Counted from the first letter of the stretch, positions 35,679 through 47,930 are shown. The stretch: DNA of 64,000 nucleotides from Pseudomonas resinovorans NBRC 106553 (GCF_000412695.1 NC_021499.1:1054001-1118000), one strand, 5' to 3'. Notes: generated by a model not told the origin, from the sequence alone. A program made the numbers and translations.

Positions 35679-38600
35679 GTGGAAAACCTCGCTCGCTGGT
35701 TGATGCGTGTCCTGCGCTGGTCCCTGGGGATCTGCGCCCTGTTCCTGGTGCTGGCGGCGCTCTATGTCAGCCTCGGGCGCGAACTCGTGCCCCTGGTGGC
35801 CGAGTACCGCGCCGAAGCCGAGGAGAAGGCCTCCGCCGCCCTTGGCCGGCCCCTGCGGATCGGCAGCCTGGAGGGCCGCTGGCATGGGCTGGCGCCGCTG
35901 CTGATCGTTCACGACCTGATGCTCGGGGAGGGCGACAGCGCCCTGCGCCTGGACCAGGTGCGGGTGGTTCCGGATGTGTTCGGCAGCCTGCTGGCCCAGC
36001 AGCTGCGCATCGCCCGTCTGGAACTGGATGGCGTCCAGCTCGGGTTGAGCCAGGACGCGGACGGCAAGTGGCACCTGGAAGGCTTCGCCGCCGGTCCCGA
36101 CAAGCCCACGCCCGCCCCGCGCCAGGTACGCGATGCGCTACGACGCATCGGCCACGTCTCGGTGCTCAACAGCCAGCTCACCCTGGAACCTCATGGGCAG
36201 CAGCCCGTCAGCTTCACTCATGCCAATTTCAGCCTGCGGGCCAGCGGCAGCCGCCAGCGTCTGGACGGCCGCATCGAGCTGCCCGACCAGCAGCCCCTTG
36301 CCTTGCGCCTGCGTACCCGGTTGAACGCCGACACCTGGTTGCAAAGCGAGGCCGAGCTCTACCTCAGCCTGCCGCAGAGCGACTGGTCCCGCTGGCTGCC
36401 CGCCAGCCTGACCGGTGAGTGGCACCTGCAGCGCCTGCAGGCCGGCGGTGAAGCCTGGGCCGAGTGGAGCAAGGGCGGCCTGCAGCGCGCGGTCGCCCGG
36501 CTGCACGCACCCGAGGTGCGCGGCGCCTATGCCAAGCGCAAGGCGGTAACCCTCGGCAACCTGGGTCTGAACGCCTACTTCACGCGCACCGACCAGGGCT
36601 TCCAGCTGTTGCTCGATTCCCTGGCCGCGAACATCGACGAGACGCGCTGGGGTGAGGCGCACCTGCGTATTGATCACCAGGCCGGCGAGCAGCCCCTGTG
36701 GCGACTCAATGCCGACCGCCTGGACCTGGCGCCGTTGCTGCCAGTGGTGGATGCCCTGGTGCCACTGCCCGAAGCTGCCGCGCAGGCGGTGGCCGCACTC
36801 AAGCCCCGTGGCGCCCTGCGCAACGTCAGCCTGACCTACCGTCCGCAGCAACAGGACGCCAAGCGCCTGGAGTTCAGCGGCAACCTCAGTGGCATCGGCT
36901 TCGAGGCCTATCATGGCGCTCCCGCCGTGGAGAACGTCAACGGCAGCCTGGTGGGTGATTTCCAGCAGGGCGAGCTGCGCCTGAACACCAACGACTTCGC
37001 CTTGCACCTCGACCAGTTGTTCCCCACGCCCTGGCGCTATCGCCAGGCGCGGGCGCGGCTGACCTGGCGCCTGGACGACAACGCCTTCACCCTGGCCAGC
37101 CCCTTCATGCGCCTGAGCGGCGAGGAGGGGGAAATCGCCGGGGACATGCTGATCCGCCTGATGCGCGACCCCGCCGCCGAGGACTACATGGACCTGCGCG
37201 TCGGCCTGCACGACGGTGACGCCAGCTATACCGAGAAGTACCTGCCGACGCGTTCGCCGGGATTCAGCCCGGCCCTGGCCAAGTGGCTCAAGGAAGCCAT
37301 TCGCAAGGGCGCGGTGGACGAGGGCTTCTTCCAGTACCAGGGCTCCCTGGCCCATGGCGCCGATCCGGCGGCCCGTTCCGTCAGCCTGTTCTTCAAGGTG
37401 CACGACGCCGAACTGGCCTACCAGCCCGGCTGGCCGGAATTGCGCGAGGCCCGTGGCGAAGTCCTGGTCGAGGACAGCGGCGTGCGCGTGCGGGTGCCGG
37501 ACGGGCGCATCCTCGACAGTCGGGTGAGCGATGCCACGGCCGCGGTGCCCCATGTGGAGCCCGGCCAGGTGCCGCGCCTGCAACTGGATGCGCAGCTGGA
37601 CAGCAGCTTCGCCGACGGCCTGAAGATCCTTCAGGAAGCGCCCATGGACACCGCCGCGATCTTCGCCGGCTGGCAGGGCGAAGGCAGCCTGGACGGCAGC
37701 CTGAAGCTGGATATTCCCCTGGAGAAGGGCCATCCGCCCCATGTGGTGGTCGATCTTGCCACCCAGGACGCACAACTGAAGATCCCCCGTCCGGAGCTGT
37801 CCCTCAGCCAGCTCAAGGGCGCCTTCCGCTACGACACCGACAGCGGTCTTAGCGCCAAGGATATTCGCGGCCGAGCCTTTGGCCGCGAGGTACATGCCAG
37901 GGCCCAGGCCGAAGGCAGCAAGGGCAAGGCCCGTTCGCGCATCTTCGCCGACGGCAGCATCACCCTGAAGGACCTCACCGCCTGGCTCGGGGTGACCCAG
38001 GCGCTGCCGGCGTCGGGGACGCTGCCCTACAGCCTCAACCTGAGCCTGGATGGCAAGGACAGCCAGCTGCGCATCGACTCCAGCCTCAAGGGCCTGACCA
38101 TCGATCTGCCGGCGCCTTTCGGCAAGGACGTCGACCTGGCCCGGGAGACCAGCTGGCGCATGACCCTGGAAGGCGACGAGCGGCGCTACTGGCTGGACCA
38201 TGGCGGGCTCGTCAGCCTGGCCATGGCGGCGCCGGTGGGCAAGTTCGAAGAGGCCCGCGGCGATCTGGTGCTGGGTGGCGGCACGGCCAGCTTGCCGGGC
38301 GACAAGGGCCTGCGCGTGCGCGGGCGCATCGAGCAGCTGGATACCGCCCCCTGGATGGCGCTGGCCAAGCAGTACCTGCCCAAGGATGGCGCCGAGAAGG
38401 CGCGCCTGTTGCGCGAAGCCGACCTGGAAATCGGTCGATTCAACGGTTTCGGCACCAGCCTGGAGAACCTCAAGGTCAACCTGGATCGCTCCGCCACCGG
38501 CTGGAACCTCGGCCTGGACAGCTCCCTGGTGAAGGGCCGGGTGATTCTGGCCGACGCCAAGGATGTGCCGATCGATATCCACATGACCGAGGTGCGCCTG

Positions 38601-39497
38601 CCCAAGCCGCCCGAGAACGAGGTCGAAGCCGACGCCAAGCCCGACCCGCTGGCGGGCGTCGACCCGCGACAGGTACCGGCGCTGGATGTGCGAATCGACC
38701 AGGTGGTGCTTGGCGATGCGCCGCTGGGCGCCTCGTCGTTCAAGGTGCGGCCGAACGCCAAGGGGCTGGCCTTCAATGACCTGGACCTCAACCTCAAGGG
38801 GCTCAAGGTGGGTGGCGTGGCGGGTTGGGAAGGCGACGCCCAAAGCAGCGCCTCCTGGTACAAGGGGCGCCTGGAGGGCAAGAACCTGGCCGACGTGCTG
38901 AAGGCCTGGAACTTCGCGCCCTCGGCCACCAGCGAGCGCTTCCGCCTGGACGCCGATGGCCGCTGGCCGGGATCGCCGGCCTGGGTCAGCCTCAAGCGCT
39001 TCTCCGGCTCCCTGGACGCCAGCCTGCACAAGGGCCAGTTCGTCGAAGTGGAAGGCAGCGCCCAGGCCCTGCGGGTATTCGGCCTGCTCAACTTCAACGC
39101 CATTGGCCGGCGCGTTCGCCTGGACTTCTCCGACCTGTTCGACAAGGGCCTGGCCTACGATCGGGTCAAGGGCTTGCTGGTGGGCAGCGAAGGGCGTTTC
39201 GTCACCCGCAAGCCGATCACCCTGGAAGGTCCTTCCACCGGGCTGGAGCTGGACGGCACCCTCGACCTGCCGGCCAGCCGTATCGACGCCACGCTGCTGG
39301 TGACTCTGCCGCTGACCACCAACCTGCCGCTCGCCGCGCTGATGGTCGGCGCGCCGGCCATCGGCGGCGCGCTGTTCGTGGTCGACAAGCTGCTGGGGGA
39401 CAAGGTGTCTCGCATCGCCAGTGTGCGCTACAGGGTTGAAGGTTCGCTGAAGAACCCCAAGTTCACTTTCGAGAAGCCATTCGAAAAGCCTCATTGA
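35679..39497 (+). CDS. yhdP: YhdP family AsmA-like outer-membrane lipid transport protein
   Basis: 1272-residue protein: one N-terminal membrane helix (WSLGICALFLVLAALYVSL) anchors a very long periplasmic beta-rich body with AsmA-type regions (LGRPLRIGSLEGRWHGLAPLL near the N-terminus; LDLPASRIDATLLVTLPLTT near the C-terminus). YhdP and relatives form bridges carrying phospholipid to the outer membrane (family knowledge). The start GTG at 35679, nine bases after rng, gives the expected N-terminus; no closer ATG fits. Ends 56 bp before the nitrilase gene. Confidence 0.9.
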   Translation: MENLARWLMRVLRWSLGICALFLVLAALYVSLGRELVPLVAEYRAEAEEKASAALGRPLRIGSLEGRWHGLAPLLIVHDLMLGEGDSALRLDQVRVVPDVFGSLLAQQLRIARLELDGVQLGLSQDADGKWHLEGFAAGPDKPTPAPRQVRDALRRIGHVSVLNSQLTLEPHGQQPVSFTHANFSLRASGSRQRLDGRIELPDQQPLALRLRTRLNADTWLQSEAELYLSLPQSDWSRWLPASLTGEWHLQRLQAGGEAWAEWSKGGLQRAVARLHAPEVRGAYAKRKAVTLGNLGLNAYFTRTDQGFQLLLDSLAANIDETRWGEAHLRIDHQAGEQPLWRLNADRLDLAPLLPVVDALVPLPEAAAQAVAALKPRGALRNVSLTYRPQQQDAKRLEFSGNLSGIGFEAYHGAPAVENVNGSLVGDFQQGELRLNTNDFALHLDQLFPTPWRYRQARARLTWRLDDNAFTLASPFMRLSGEEGEIAGDMLIRLMRDPAAEDYMDLRVGLHDGDASYTEKYLPTRSPGFSPALAKWLKEAIRKGAVDEGFFQYQGSLAHGADPAARSVSLFFKVHDAELAYQPGWPELREARGEVLVEDSGVRVRVPDGRILDSRVSDATAAVPHVEPGQVPRLQLDAQLDSSFADGLKILQEAPMDTAAIFAGWQGEGSLDGSLKLDIPLEKGHPPHVVVDLATQDAQLKIPRPELSLSQLKGAFRYDTDSGLSAKDIRGRAFGREVHARAQAEGSKGKARSRIFADGSITLKDLTAWLGVTQALPASGTLPYSLNLSLDGKDSQLRIDSSLKGLTIDLPAPFGKDVDLARETSWRMTLEGDERRYWLDHGGLVSLAMAAPVGKFEEARGDLVLGGGTASLPGDKGLRVRGRIEQLDTAPWMALAKQYLPKDGAEKARLLREADLEIGRFNGFGTSLENLKVNLDRSATGWNLGLDSSLVKGRVILADAKDVPIDIHMTEVRLPKPPENEVEADAKPDPLAGVDPRQVPALDVRIDQVVLGDAPLGASSFKVRPNAKGLAFNDLDLNLKGLKVGGVAGWEGDAQSSASWYKGRLEGKNLADVLKAWNFAPSATSERFRLDADGRWPGSPAWVSLKRFSGSLDASLHKGQFVEVEGSAQALRVFGLLNFNAIGRRVRLDFSDLFDKGLAYDRVKGLLVGSEGRFVTRKPITLEGPSTGLELDGTLDLPASRIDATLLVTLPLTTNLPLAALMVGAPAIGGALFVVDKLLGDKVSRIASVRYRVEGSLKNPKFTFEKPFEKPH

Positions 39498-39553
39498 AGC
39501 GCGCTATCGCAGCTTGAGTTAGCATGCATCCCATGCCTTCTGCGGAGATTTCG

Positions 39554-40402
39554 ATGTCCCTTGCCGTGATTCAGATGGTTAGCCAGGACGATGTCCTGGC
39601 CAACCTCGCCAGCGCCCGGCGCCTGTTGGAGCAAGCCGCCGAAGGCGGTGCCCGGCTGGCCGTGCTGCCGGAGAACTTCGCCGCCATCGGCCGCCGCGAC
39701 CTGGCCCAGCTCGGCCGCGCCGAGGCCCTGGGCGAGGGGCCGATCCTGCCCTGGCTGCGCCAGACGGCCCGCGACCTGCGCCTGTGGATAGTGGCCGGGA
39801 CCCTGCCGCTGCCGCCTGACGGTCGCCCCGAGGACAAACCCAATGCCTGCTCGCTGCTGATCGACGAGCAGGGCGAACGGGCGGCGCGTTACGACAAGAT
39901 TCACCTGTTCGACGTGGACGTGACCGACAATCGGGGCCGTTACCGCGAGTCCGATGACTATGCCCACGGCGCCGAGGTGGTGGTGGCCGATACACCGGTT
40001 GGCCGCCTGGGCCTGACCGTTTGCTATGACCTGCGCTTTCCCGAGCTCTATGGCGCCCTGCGCGAGGCCGGCGCGGAACTGATCAGCGCGCCCGCGGCCT
40101 TTACCGCCGTCACCGGGGCCGCCCACTGGCAGGTGCTGGTACGCGCCCGCGCCATCGAAACCCAATGCTATGTGCTGGCGGCCGGCCAGGGCGGAACGCA
40201 CCCCGGGCCAAGGGAGACCTTCGGCCATTCGGCCATCGTCGATCCCTGGGGTCGGGTCCTGGCCGAACAGGCCCGCGGCGAGGCGGTATTGTTCGCCAAT
40301 CGCGACGCCACCGAACAAGCGGCCATCCGGCAACGCATGCCGGTCAGCACCCACAGAAGATTCATGACGCCGGCCACTCCTGGGCCGGCGCGTACGGAGT
40401 AG
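39554..40402 (+). CDS. Carbon-nitrogen hydrolase (Nit1/Nit2-like, likely deaminated glutathione amidase)
   Basis: 282-residue nitrilase-superfamily amidase with the Glu-Lys-Cys triad visible: E40 (LAVLPENFA), K115 (RYDKIHLFD), and C157 ([13 protein letters not shown]). These contexts match the Nit1 branch that repairs deaminated glutathione. The start at 39554 (MSLAVIQM) is preceded by GGAG at seven bases and fits the family N-terminus; the upstream ATG at 39524 would add ten atypical residues. It sits between yhdP and tldD, as in other pseudomonads. Confidence 0.88.
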   Translation: MSLAVIQMVSQDDVLANLASARRLLEQAAEGGARLAVLPENFAAIGRRDLAQLGRAEALGEGPILPWLRQTARDLRLWIVAGTLPLPPDGRPEDKPNACSLLIDEQGERAARYDKIHLFDVDVTDNRGRYRESDDYAHGAEVVVADTPVGRLGLTVCYDLRFPELYGALREAGAELISAPAAFTAVTGAAHWQVLVRARAIETQCYVLAAGQGGTHPGPRETFGHSAIVDPWGRVLAEQARGEAVLFANRDATEQAAIRQRMPVSTHRRFMTPATPGPARTE

Positions 40403-40404
40403 TT

Positions 40405-41847
40405 ATGAGCGACCTCTTGTTATCCGTCAGCGAGCACCTGCTGGCGCCAGGCGACCTCAGCATCGAGCGGCTGCCGGAGATTCTCGGCGAGCTGGCCGGC
40501 CCCGGCATCGACGCCGCCGACCTGTACTTCCAGGGGCAGGTTTCGGAGTCCTGGGTGCTGGAGGACGGCATCGTCAAGGAAGGCAGCTTCCACCTCGACC
40601 AGGGTGTGGGCGTGCGCGCCCAGTCCGGCGAGAAAACCGGCTTCGCCTACAGCAACGCCATTACCTTCGATGCCCTGCGTCAGGCGGCACGGGCCGCGCG
40701 TTCGATTTCCCGCGCCGGCCAGGAGGGTCGCGTCCAGGCCTTCGCCAGCCCGCAGATCACCCGCCTGTACGATTCCAGCAGCCCGCTGGACGTGATCAGC
40801 CGTGCCGAAAAGGTCGAGTTGCTGAAGCAGGTCGACGTCGCCACCCGCGCGCTGGACCCACGCATCAAGCAGGTCACCGTGAGCATGGCCGGGGTCTGGG
40901 AGCGCATCCTGATCGCCGCCAGCGACGGCAGCCTCGGCGCCGATGTACGCCCGCTGGTGCGCTTCAACGTCAGCGTGATCGTCGAGCAGAACGGTCGCCG
41001 CGAGCGCGGGGGCCATGGTGGCGGCGGTCGTACCGACTACCGCTATTTCCTCCAGGAAGATCGCGCCATGGGCTACGCCCGCGAAGCGCTGCGCCAGGCC
41101 CTGGTGAACCTCGAGGCGGTGCCGGCCCCGGCCGGTACCCTACCGGTGGTGATGGGCGCGGGCTGGTCCGGCGTGCTGCTGCACGAGGCCGTCGGCCACG
41201 GCCTGGAAGGTGACTTCAACCGCAAGGGCAGCTCGGCCTATAGCGGCCGCATCGGCGAGAAGGTCGCGTCCAGCCTCTGCACCATCGTCGACGACGGTAC
41301 CCTGGCCTATCGCCGTGGTTCCCTCAGCGTCGACGACGAGGGCACCCCGACCCAGTGCACCACGCTGATCGAGAACGGCGTGCTCAAGGGCTACATGCAG
41401 GACAAGCTCAACGCGCGCCTGATGAAGGTGGCGCGCACCGGCAACGGCCGGCGCGAGTCATACGCGCACCTGCCGATGCCGCGCATGACCAACACCTACA
41501 TGCTGGCGGGCGAAAGCGACCCGCAGGAGATCATCGCCTCGGTGCAGCGCGGCATCTACTGCGCCAACCTCGGCGGCGGCCAGGTGGATATCACCAGCGG
41601 CAAGTTCGTCTTCTCCACCAGCGAGGCCTACCTGATCGAGAATGGCAAGATCACCACGCCGGTGAAGGGCGCGACCCTGATCGGCAACGGTCCGGAAGCC
41701 ATGAGCCGGGTGTCCATGGTCGGCAACGACCTGGCGCTGGACAGTGGCGTGGGTACCTGCGGCAAGGACGGTCAGTCAGTGCCGGTGGGCGTGGGTCAGC
41801 CGACCCTGAAGATCGATGCGATCACCGTAGGCGGGACGGGGGCCTGA
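40405..41847 (+). CDS. tldD: Metalloprotease TldD
   Basis: 480 residues. TldD forms a heterodimeric metalloprotease with TldE/PmbA that trims unfolded peptides and matures some modified peptides. The Zn motif HExxxH is visible as [16 protein letters not shown], together with a glycine-rich [16 protein letters not shown]. The start at 40405 lies two bases after the nitrilase stop and agrees with the family N-terminus ([12 protein letters not shown]). Its partner pmbA lies downstream beyond darP. Confidence 0.94.
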   Translation: MSDLLLSVSEHLLAPGDLSIERLPEILGELAGPGIDAADLYFQGQVSESWVLEDGIVKEGSFHLDQGVGVRAQSGEKTGFAYSNAITFDALRQAARAARSISRAGQEGRVQAFASPQITRLYDSSSPLDVISRAEKVELLKQVDVATRALDPRIKQVTVSMAGVWERILIAASDGSLGADVRPLVRFNVSVIVEQNGRRERGGHGGGGRTDYRYFLQEDRAMGYAREALRQALVNLEAVPAPAGTLPVVMGAGWSGVLLHEAVGHGLEGDFNRKGSSAYSGRIGEKVASSLCTIVDDGTLAYRRGSLSVDDEGTPTQCTTLIENGVLKGYMQDKLNARLMKVARTGNGRRESYAHLPMPRMTNTYMLAGESDPQEIIASVQRGIYCANLGGGQVDITSGKFVFSTSEAYLIENGKITTPVKGATLIGNGPEAMSRVSMVGNDLALDSGVGTCGKDGQSVPVGVGQPTLKIDAITVGGTGA

Positions 41848-41922
41848 TGACCCCCGAGCGACGGGCTCCAGGCCGCAGGCAGCGAGCATGCTCGCCCTGG
41901 GCCTCGGGTCTTGCGTACGGGC

Positions 41923-42444
41923 TCAGCGCAGGCCGCGCTTGGCTTCGTCCAGGTCGCGGATGTACTTGAACACTTTGCGCGCGGCAGCCGGCGGCTTGTT
42001 ATGGGCCGCCTCGTGCTGGGCGTGACGGATCAGGCCGCGCAGGTGCTGGCGGTCGGTTTCCGGGTAATCGGCGACGAAGCTTTCCAGGGCGGTGTCGCCA
42101 CCTTCGATGAGGCGGTCGCGCCAGCGCTCCAGGGCGTGGAAGCGCTCGTTGTACTCGCGGGTGGAGCTGTCGAGCTGGTCGATCAGGGCGACGATCGCTT
42201 CGACGTCCTGCTCGCGCATGAGCTTGCCGATGTACTGGATGTGGCGTTTGCGGGCGACGTTCGCCTTGTGCTTCGGTGCTTCGGCCAGGGCTCGCTGCAG
42301 GGCGTCGCTCAGCGGCAGCTTGGCGAGGACGTCGGCCTTGAAGGTGGTCAGGCGTTCGCCGAGCTCTTGCAGGGCGTGCAGCTCGCGTTTGACCTGGGAT
42401 TTGCTCTTCTCTCCGGAGAAGTCGTCGTCGATGAATTCAGACAT
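41923..42444 (-). CDS. darP: Ribosome-associated protein DarP (YjgA)
   Basis: 173-residue DUF615 protein that helps late assembly of the 50S subunit. It is highly charged and helical: [20 protein letters not shown] at the N-terminus, [20 protein letters not shown] in the middle, and [20 protein letters not shown] near the C-terminus. Leftward, between tldD and pmbA, an arrangement conserved in pseudomonads. Confidence 0.93.
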   Translation of the reverse strand: MSEFIDDDFSGEKSKSQVKRELHALQELGERLTTFKADVLAKLPLSDALQRALAEAPKHKANVARKRHIQYIGKLMREQDVEAIVALIDQLDSSTREYNERFHALERWRDRLIEGGDTALESFVADYPETDRQHLRGLIRHAQHEAAHNKPPAAARKVFKYIRDLDEAKRGLR

Positions 42445-42588
42445 GGGGGTGGTCCAATGGGAAACGCCGCCATGATAACCAGTCGGGGCCTCCTTGTCCG
42501 GCCCGGCTGGCGCCGCCGCAGCGCGGCAAGTACGGCGCGGCGCCAGGTGGCGCGCGTCGTGTGGAAGAATTTTTGAACTGGAGTGGCT

Positions 42589-43935
42589 ATGAGTGAAGTA
42601 GAAGTGGTCGGCCCGGAAGCCTTGCCGGAACTGCAGTCGCGGGTCGAACGCATCCTCGCCGAGGCCCGGCGCCAGGGCGCCAGCGCCTGCGAGGTGGCTG
42701 TTTCAGTGGAGCAGGGGCTGTCCACCAGCGTCCGTCAGGGCGAGGTGGAGACAGTCGAATTCAACCGTGACCAGGGTTTCGGCATCACCCTGTACGTCGG
42801 GCAGCGCAAGGGCTCGGCCAGTACCTCGGCCAGCGGCGAGGACGCGATCCGCGAAACCGTCGCGGCGGCCCTGGCCATCGCCAAGCATGCGTCCGAGGAC
42901 GAGTGCGCGGGCCTGGCCGACGCGGCGCTGATGGCCCGCGAACTGCCGGACCTGGACCTCTACCACCCCTGGTCCATCACCCCCGAGCAGGCGGTGGAGC
43001 AGGCGCTGCTCTGCGAGGCGGGGGCCTTCGCCACCGACAAGCGTGTCAGCAAGGCTGACGGCACCACCCTCAACACGCACCAGGGCTGCCGCGTCTACGG
43101 CAACAGCCATGGTTTCGTCGGCGGTTACGCCAGTACCCGGCACAGCCTGAGCTGCGTGATGATCGGCGAAAGCGACGGGCAGATGCAGCGCGACTACTGG
43201 TACGACGTGAACCGCATCGGCAGCCAACTGGCCGACCCGGCGAGCATCGGCCGTCGCGCCGCCGAGCGCACCGCGGCCCGTCTGGGTGCGCGTCCCGTAC
43301 CCACCTGCGAAGTCCCTGTGCTGTTCGCCGCCGAATTGGCCACGGGCCTCTTCGGCAGCTTCCTCGGTGCGATTTCCGGCGGCAACCTCTACCGCAAGTC
43401 CTCCTTCCTCGAAGGCACCTTGGGCCAGAGGCTGTTCCCCGAGTGGCTGTCCATCGACGAGCGGCCGCACATTCCCCGTGCCATGGCCAGCGCCACCTTC
43501 GACAACGATGGCCTGGCGACCTACGCCAAGCCGTTCGTGGAGAAGGGCGAACTGGTGTCGTACATCCTCGGCACCTACTCCGGACGCAAGCTGGGTTTGC
43601 CAAGCACGGCCAACGCCGGCGGGGTGCACAACCTCTTCGTCACCCACGGCCAGGAAGACCTGACGGCGCTGTTGCGGCGCATGGGCCGCGGCCTGTTGGT
43701 GACCGAGCTGATGGGGCAGGGCCTGAACATGGTCACCGGCGACTACTCCCGTGGCGCCGCCGGCTTCTGGGTGGAGAACGGCGAAATCCAGTTCCCGGTC
43801 CAGGAAGTGACCATCGCGGGCAACCTCAAGGACATGTTCCGCCAGATCATCGCGGTGGGCAGTGACCTGGAGCTGCGCGGCAATATCCGCACCGGTTCGG
43901 TGCTGATCGAGCGGATGACCGTGGCCGGCAGCTGA
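42589..43935 (+). CDS. pmbA: Metalloprotease PmbA/TldE
   Basis: 448 residues, partner of TldD; this subunit lacks the HExxxH zinc motif, as expected. Conserved [33 protein letters not shown], and the C-terminal [19 protein letters not shown] are present. The ATG at 42589 follows GGAG at seven bases; a GTG at 42583 is the alternative. A strong terminator follows. Confidence 0.93.
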   Translation: MSEVEVVGPEALPELQSRVERILAEARRQGASACEVAVSVEQGLSTSVRQGEVETVEFNRDQGFGITLYVGQRKGSASTSASGEDAIRETVAAALAIAKHASEDECAGLADAALMARELPDLDLYHPWSITPEQAVEQALLCEAGAFATDKRVSKADGTTLNTHQGCRVYGNSHGFVGGYASTRHSLSCVMIGESDGQMQRDYWYDVNRIGSQLADPASIGRRAAERTAARLGARPVPTCEVPVLFAAELATGLFGSFLGAISGGNLYRKSSFLEGTLGQRLFPEWLSIDERPHIPRAMASATFDNDGLATYAKPFVEKGELVSYILGTYSGRKLGLPSTANAGGVHNLFVTHGQEDLTALLRRMGRGLLVTELMGQGLNMVTGDYSRGAAGFWVENGEIQFPVQEVTIAGNLKDMFRQIIAVGSDLELRGNIRTGSVLIERMTVAGS

Positions 43936-43962
43936 CCGCCAGGGCTTTCCCCGCTGTTGAAA

Positions 43963-43986
43963 ACGCGCCCATCCGGGCGCGTTTTT
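43963..43986 (+). terminator. Rho-independent terminator of pmbA
   Basis: 8-bp stem ACGCGCCC/GGGCGCGT (43963-43970, 43975-43982) with a 4-nt loop and a T-tract to 43986, 27 bases after the pmbA stop. Confidence 0.9.
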
Positions 43987-44035
43987 CATTTCCCGGACGC
44001 GACAGTCCGTCTGTTGCGCTTGCGCTGCTATCCAC

Positions 44036-44077
44036 CAAAGTGTTTATCATTCTCAAATGTAAATCAAAATCATTTGA
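44036..44077 (+). promoter_or_regulatory. Fur-box-like region upstream of fagA
   Basis: The minus strand of 44036-44054 (GAGAATGATAAACACTTTG) matches the 19-bp Fur consensus in 14 positions. The plus strand of 44059-44077 matches it in 12. The stretch is far more AT-rich than its surroundings and ends just before the fagA ribosome-binding site. The operon is known to be Fur-repressed in P. aeruginosa, which supports the call. Confidence 0.75.
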
Positions 44078-44085
44078 GGATTGCC

Positions 44086-44473
44086 ATGCTCGATCGATTC
44101 CAGGCCCAGTCCCTCGACAATGATTGGCACTGGCAGGCCAACCGCATCCGTTGCGCCCTCGCCCCCGACGATCCCTGGCTGCTCGAGCGCTTCGTATCCC
44201 TGTCCTCGCAACATTTCCGCCATGGCCGAGCTCCCGCCTGGCGCGCCCAGGAAGTCGTCTTCCGCCTGCTGCTGGACACCGCCGCCGACCAGGCCTTGCC
44301 CTGGCACTGGCGCTGTCTGTGTCTGGATCACGCCTACCGCCCGCTCTGGGCACTGCGCAGCCTGGCCACCGATACCTCCAGCCGGAAACGGCTGCAGGGC
44401 CTGCAGCGGCGCCTGTCGTCACTGGTGCTGCTGCCGTCCCTGGATTTCCACGAACCGCAAGAAGGAATGCAAC

Positions 44474-44481
<8 letters not shown>
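44086..44481 (+). CDS. fagA: Fur-associated protein FagA
   Basis: 131-residue protein of unknown function, first gene of the iron-repressed fagA-fumC-orfX-sodM operon of pseudomonads. It is rich in Trp, His and Arg (NDWHWQANRIRCAL, LPWHWRCLCLDHAYRPLWAL) with no signal peptide or membrane segment, so it is probably cytosolic. The ATG at 44086 has GAGG at six bases; in-frame codons upstream lie inside the Fur-box region. It overlaps fumC by eight bases. The name rests on operon context plus recognition of the family. Confidence 0.85.
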
Positions 44482-45850
<1,369 letters not shown>

Positions 45851-45905
45851 GCGTAAACCGGGGCGCCGCAGCGGCGGCGCCTTCCCACCCCGAGGAGGGC
45901 GGACC

Positions 45906-46352
45906 ATGGAGCACTGGAAACTCACCATCACCGCGGGCAATCACTGCTTCAACGGCGGTGACTGGATCGAGGCGCGGGAGCTTTACCTGCAGGCCATCGG
46001 TCAGGCGCAAGTGCTGTTCGAACGTTGGCCGAACGCCGAGGAAGCCGTCGCCGCGCTGGTGATTTCCCATCACAACCTGGCCGACCTGCACCTGATGCTC
46101 GGCCAGCCGGAGGAGACCGCCGAGCACCTTTGCGCCAGCCATGAGCGGCTGCTCCAGGCGCTGGGCGATGGGCGCTTGCCCGGTGCCCTGCGCGAGGCCG
46201 CCTTGCGCCACAGCCGCACCACCTACACCAGCCTGCTGGAGTTCATCGGCGAGTACGGCGCCTATCCGCGCACCGACCGCCTGCTCGGCATTGGCCGTAC
46301 CCCGCCAGGCCCGACCGGCCGTTTCGCCGCTGTCAGCCGCGTCCACCATTGA
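45906..46352 (+). CDS. OrfX of the fagA-fumC-sodM operon (TPR-like, unknown function)
   Basis: 148 residues, conserved in this operon in pseudomonads but without assigned function. The sequence is helical, with two repeat-like segments suggesting a TPR-type fold: [19 protein letters not shown] and [20 protein letters not shown]. It has no signal peptide or catalytic motif that I recognise. GAGGAGGGCGG precedes the ATG. It ends 14 bp before sodM. Confidence 0.8.
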   Translation: MEHWKLTITAGNHCFNGGDWIEARELYLQAIGQAQVLFERWPNAEEAVAALVISHHNLADLHLMLGQPEETAEHLCASHERLLQALGDGRLPGALREAALRHSRTTYTSLLEFIGEYGAYPRTDRLLGIGRTPPGPTGRFAAVSRVHH

Positions 46353-46366
46353 TCAAGGAGCTGTCG

Positions 46367-46978
46367 ATGTCCCACCAACTGCCCACCCTGCCGTATGCCT
46401 ACGATGCCCTGGAGCCGCACATCGATGCGCAGACCATGGAGATCCACCACAGCAAGCATCACCAGACCTACGTGAATGGCCTCAATGCCGCGCTGGAGGG
46501 GCATCCCCTGGCCGCGCTGCCGGTGGAGCAATTGCTCCAGCGCCTGGACGATCTGCCGGCCGAGCTGCGTCCGGCGGTGATCAACCATGGCGGCGGCCAT
46601 GCCAACCATGGGTTGTTCTGGATGGTGATGTCGCCCTCCGGCGGCGGTGTGCCCGAGGGTGAGTTGGCGGCGGCCATCGACGCCGAGCTGGGTGGTTTCG
46701 AGCGCTTCAAGGAGGCCTTCACCAAGGCAGCGCTGACCCGCTTCGGCAGTGGCTGGGCCTGGCTCAGCGTCACCAAGGCCAAGCGCCTGCTGGTGGAAAG
46801 CTCGGCCAACCAGGACAGCCCGCTGCTGCAGGGCAACACGCCGATCCTCGGCCTGGACGTCTGGGAACACGCCTACTACCTGCGCTACCAGAACCGCCGG
46901 CCGGAGTACATCGGTGCCTTCTACAACGTCATCGACTGGGCTGAAGTGGCCCGTCGTTACAAGCAGGCGATGGCCTGA
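46367..46978 (+). CDS. sodM: Manganese superoxide dismutase
   Basis: 203-residue superoxide dismutase. Metal ligands are recognisable: His in [12 protein letters not shown], His in [11 protein letters not shown], and Asp and His in [19 protein letters not shown]. The [24 protein letters not shown] stretch is characteristic of the Mn form, not the Fe form. The start at 46367 has AAGGAG seven bases upstream. In a Fur-controlled operon with iron-free fumarase, it supplies iron-independent superoxide defence. Confidence 0.94.
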   Translation: MSHQLPTLPYAYDALEPHIDAQTMEIHHSKHHQTYVNGLNAALEGHPLAALPVEQLLQRLDDLPAELRPAVINHGGGHANHGLFWMVMSPSGGGVPEGELAAAIDAELGGFERFKEAFTKAALTRFGSGWAWLSVTKAKRLLVESSANQDSPLLQGNTPILGLDVWEHAYYLRYQNRRPEYIGAFYNVIDWAEVARRYKQAMA

Positions 46979-46984
46979 TTCCGC

Positions 46985-47005
46985 GGCGGAGGATGTCCCT
47001 CCGCC
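46985..47005 (+). other. Stem-loop between sodM and the ZIP gene
   Basis: Perfect 8-bp arms GGCGGAGG/CCTCCGCC with a 5-nt loop, seven bases after sodM. There is no T-tract, so partial termination or transcript stabilisation is possible. Confidence 0.55.
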
Positions 47006-47035
47006 GACACCCATTCGACCCGACAAGATCCCCCC

Positions 47036-47917
47036 ATGCAGACTTCCCTGATTTCCAGTAGCCGTTCCGTCCGCCAGTTCATCGGTGCCCTGGTGGTGAT
47101 GGTCGGCCTCACGCTCCTGTCGATGCAGGCGATGATGGCCTTGCAACCTCTGCTGGAACCACACCTGTGGCAAGCGCTGCGCGCCGGTTCGCTCTGCGCC
47201 CTGGGAACGGCGCTGGGGGCGCTGCCGGTGCTCTTTCTGCGCAGCATCTCGGCGCGGTTGTCGGACGGCCTGCTGGGGTTCGGTGCCGGCGTGATGCTCT
47301 CCGCCACGGTGTTCTCCCTGCTGATGCCGGGGTTGGAGGCGGCCGGTGACCTCGGCTTCTCCAAGTGGTCGGCGGGAGGCCTGATGAGCGTTGGTCTGCT
47401 GCTCGGCGCCACCGGCCTGTTCGTGCTGGGGCGGTTTCTGCCGCAGCAGCCGCCACGGCTGGATGGGCAGTTTTCCATCACGCCGCGGGTCAAGCTCTTC
47501 GTCATCGCCATCGTCTTGCACAACATTCCAGAGGGAATGGCGGTTGGCGTGGCGGCGGGCGCGGGCCTGCCAGGCGCCGACGGCCTGGCGCTGGGCATCG
47601 CCCTGCAGGACATCCCCGAGGGGCTGATCATTTCGCTGGTGCTGGCGGGGGCTGGCATGTCCCAGGGGCGGGCGCTGCTGATCGGCGCGGCATCGGGACT
47701 GGTGGAGCCGCTATTCGCGGTGCTCTGCGCCTGGCTGGTTCAGGTCTCGGTGCTGCTGCTGCCCTGGGGTCTGGCACTGGCCGCGGGTGCGATGCTCTTC
47801 GCCGTGGTCCACGAGATCATTCCCGAGTCCCATCGCAATGGTCACGAGACGGCTGCCAGCCTCGGGCTGGCGGTGGGGTTCTGTCTGATGATGGTGCTGG
47901 ATACCGCGCTGGCCTGA
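47036..47917 (+). CDS. ZIP family metal transporter
   Basis: 293-residue inner-membrane protein with about eight helices. The metal-site helices carry IVLHNIPEGMAVGVAAGAG (TM4) and QDIPEGLIISL, while VVHEIIPESHRNGHE gives the TM5 ligands. ZIP proteins bring divalent cations (Zn, Mn, Fe) into the cytosol. Placement 57 bp after the Mn-dependent sodM suggests manganese supply under iron limitation; this is inference. Last gene of the operon, convergent with ptsO. Confidence 0.9.
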   Translation: MQTSLISSSRSVRQFIGALVVMVGLTLLSMQAMMALQPLLEPHLWQALRAGSLCALGTALGALPVLFLRSISARLSDGLLGFGAGVMLSATVFSLLMPGLEAAGDLGFSKWSAGGLMSVGLLLGATGLFVLGRFLPQQPPRLDGQFSITPRVKLFVIAIVLHNIPEGMAVGVAAGAGLPGADGLALGIALQDIPEGLIISLVLAGAGMSQGRALLIGAASGLVEPLFAVLCAWLVQVSVLLLPWGLALAAGAMLFAVVHEIIPESHRNGHETAASLGLAVGFCLMMVLDTALA

Positions 47918-47930
47918 GAGGGCCGGAGGG

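Noticed and set aside
36138..39494. 1118-codon open frame opposite yhdP
   Set aside because: Low stop frequency is expected opposite high-GC codons. There is no ribosome-binding site, signal sequence or recognisable fold, and yhdP on the plus strand accounts for the region.
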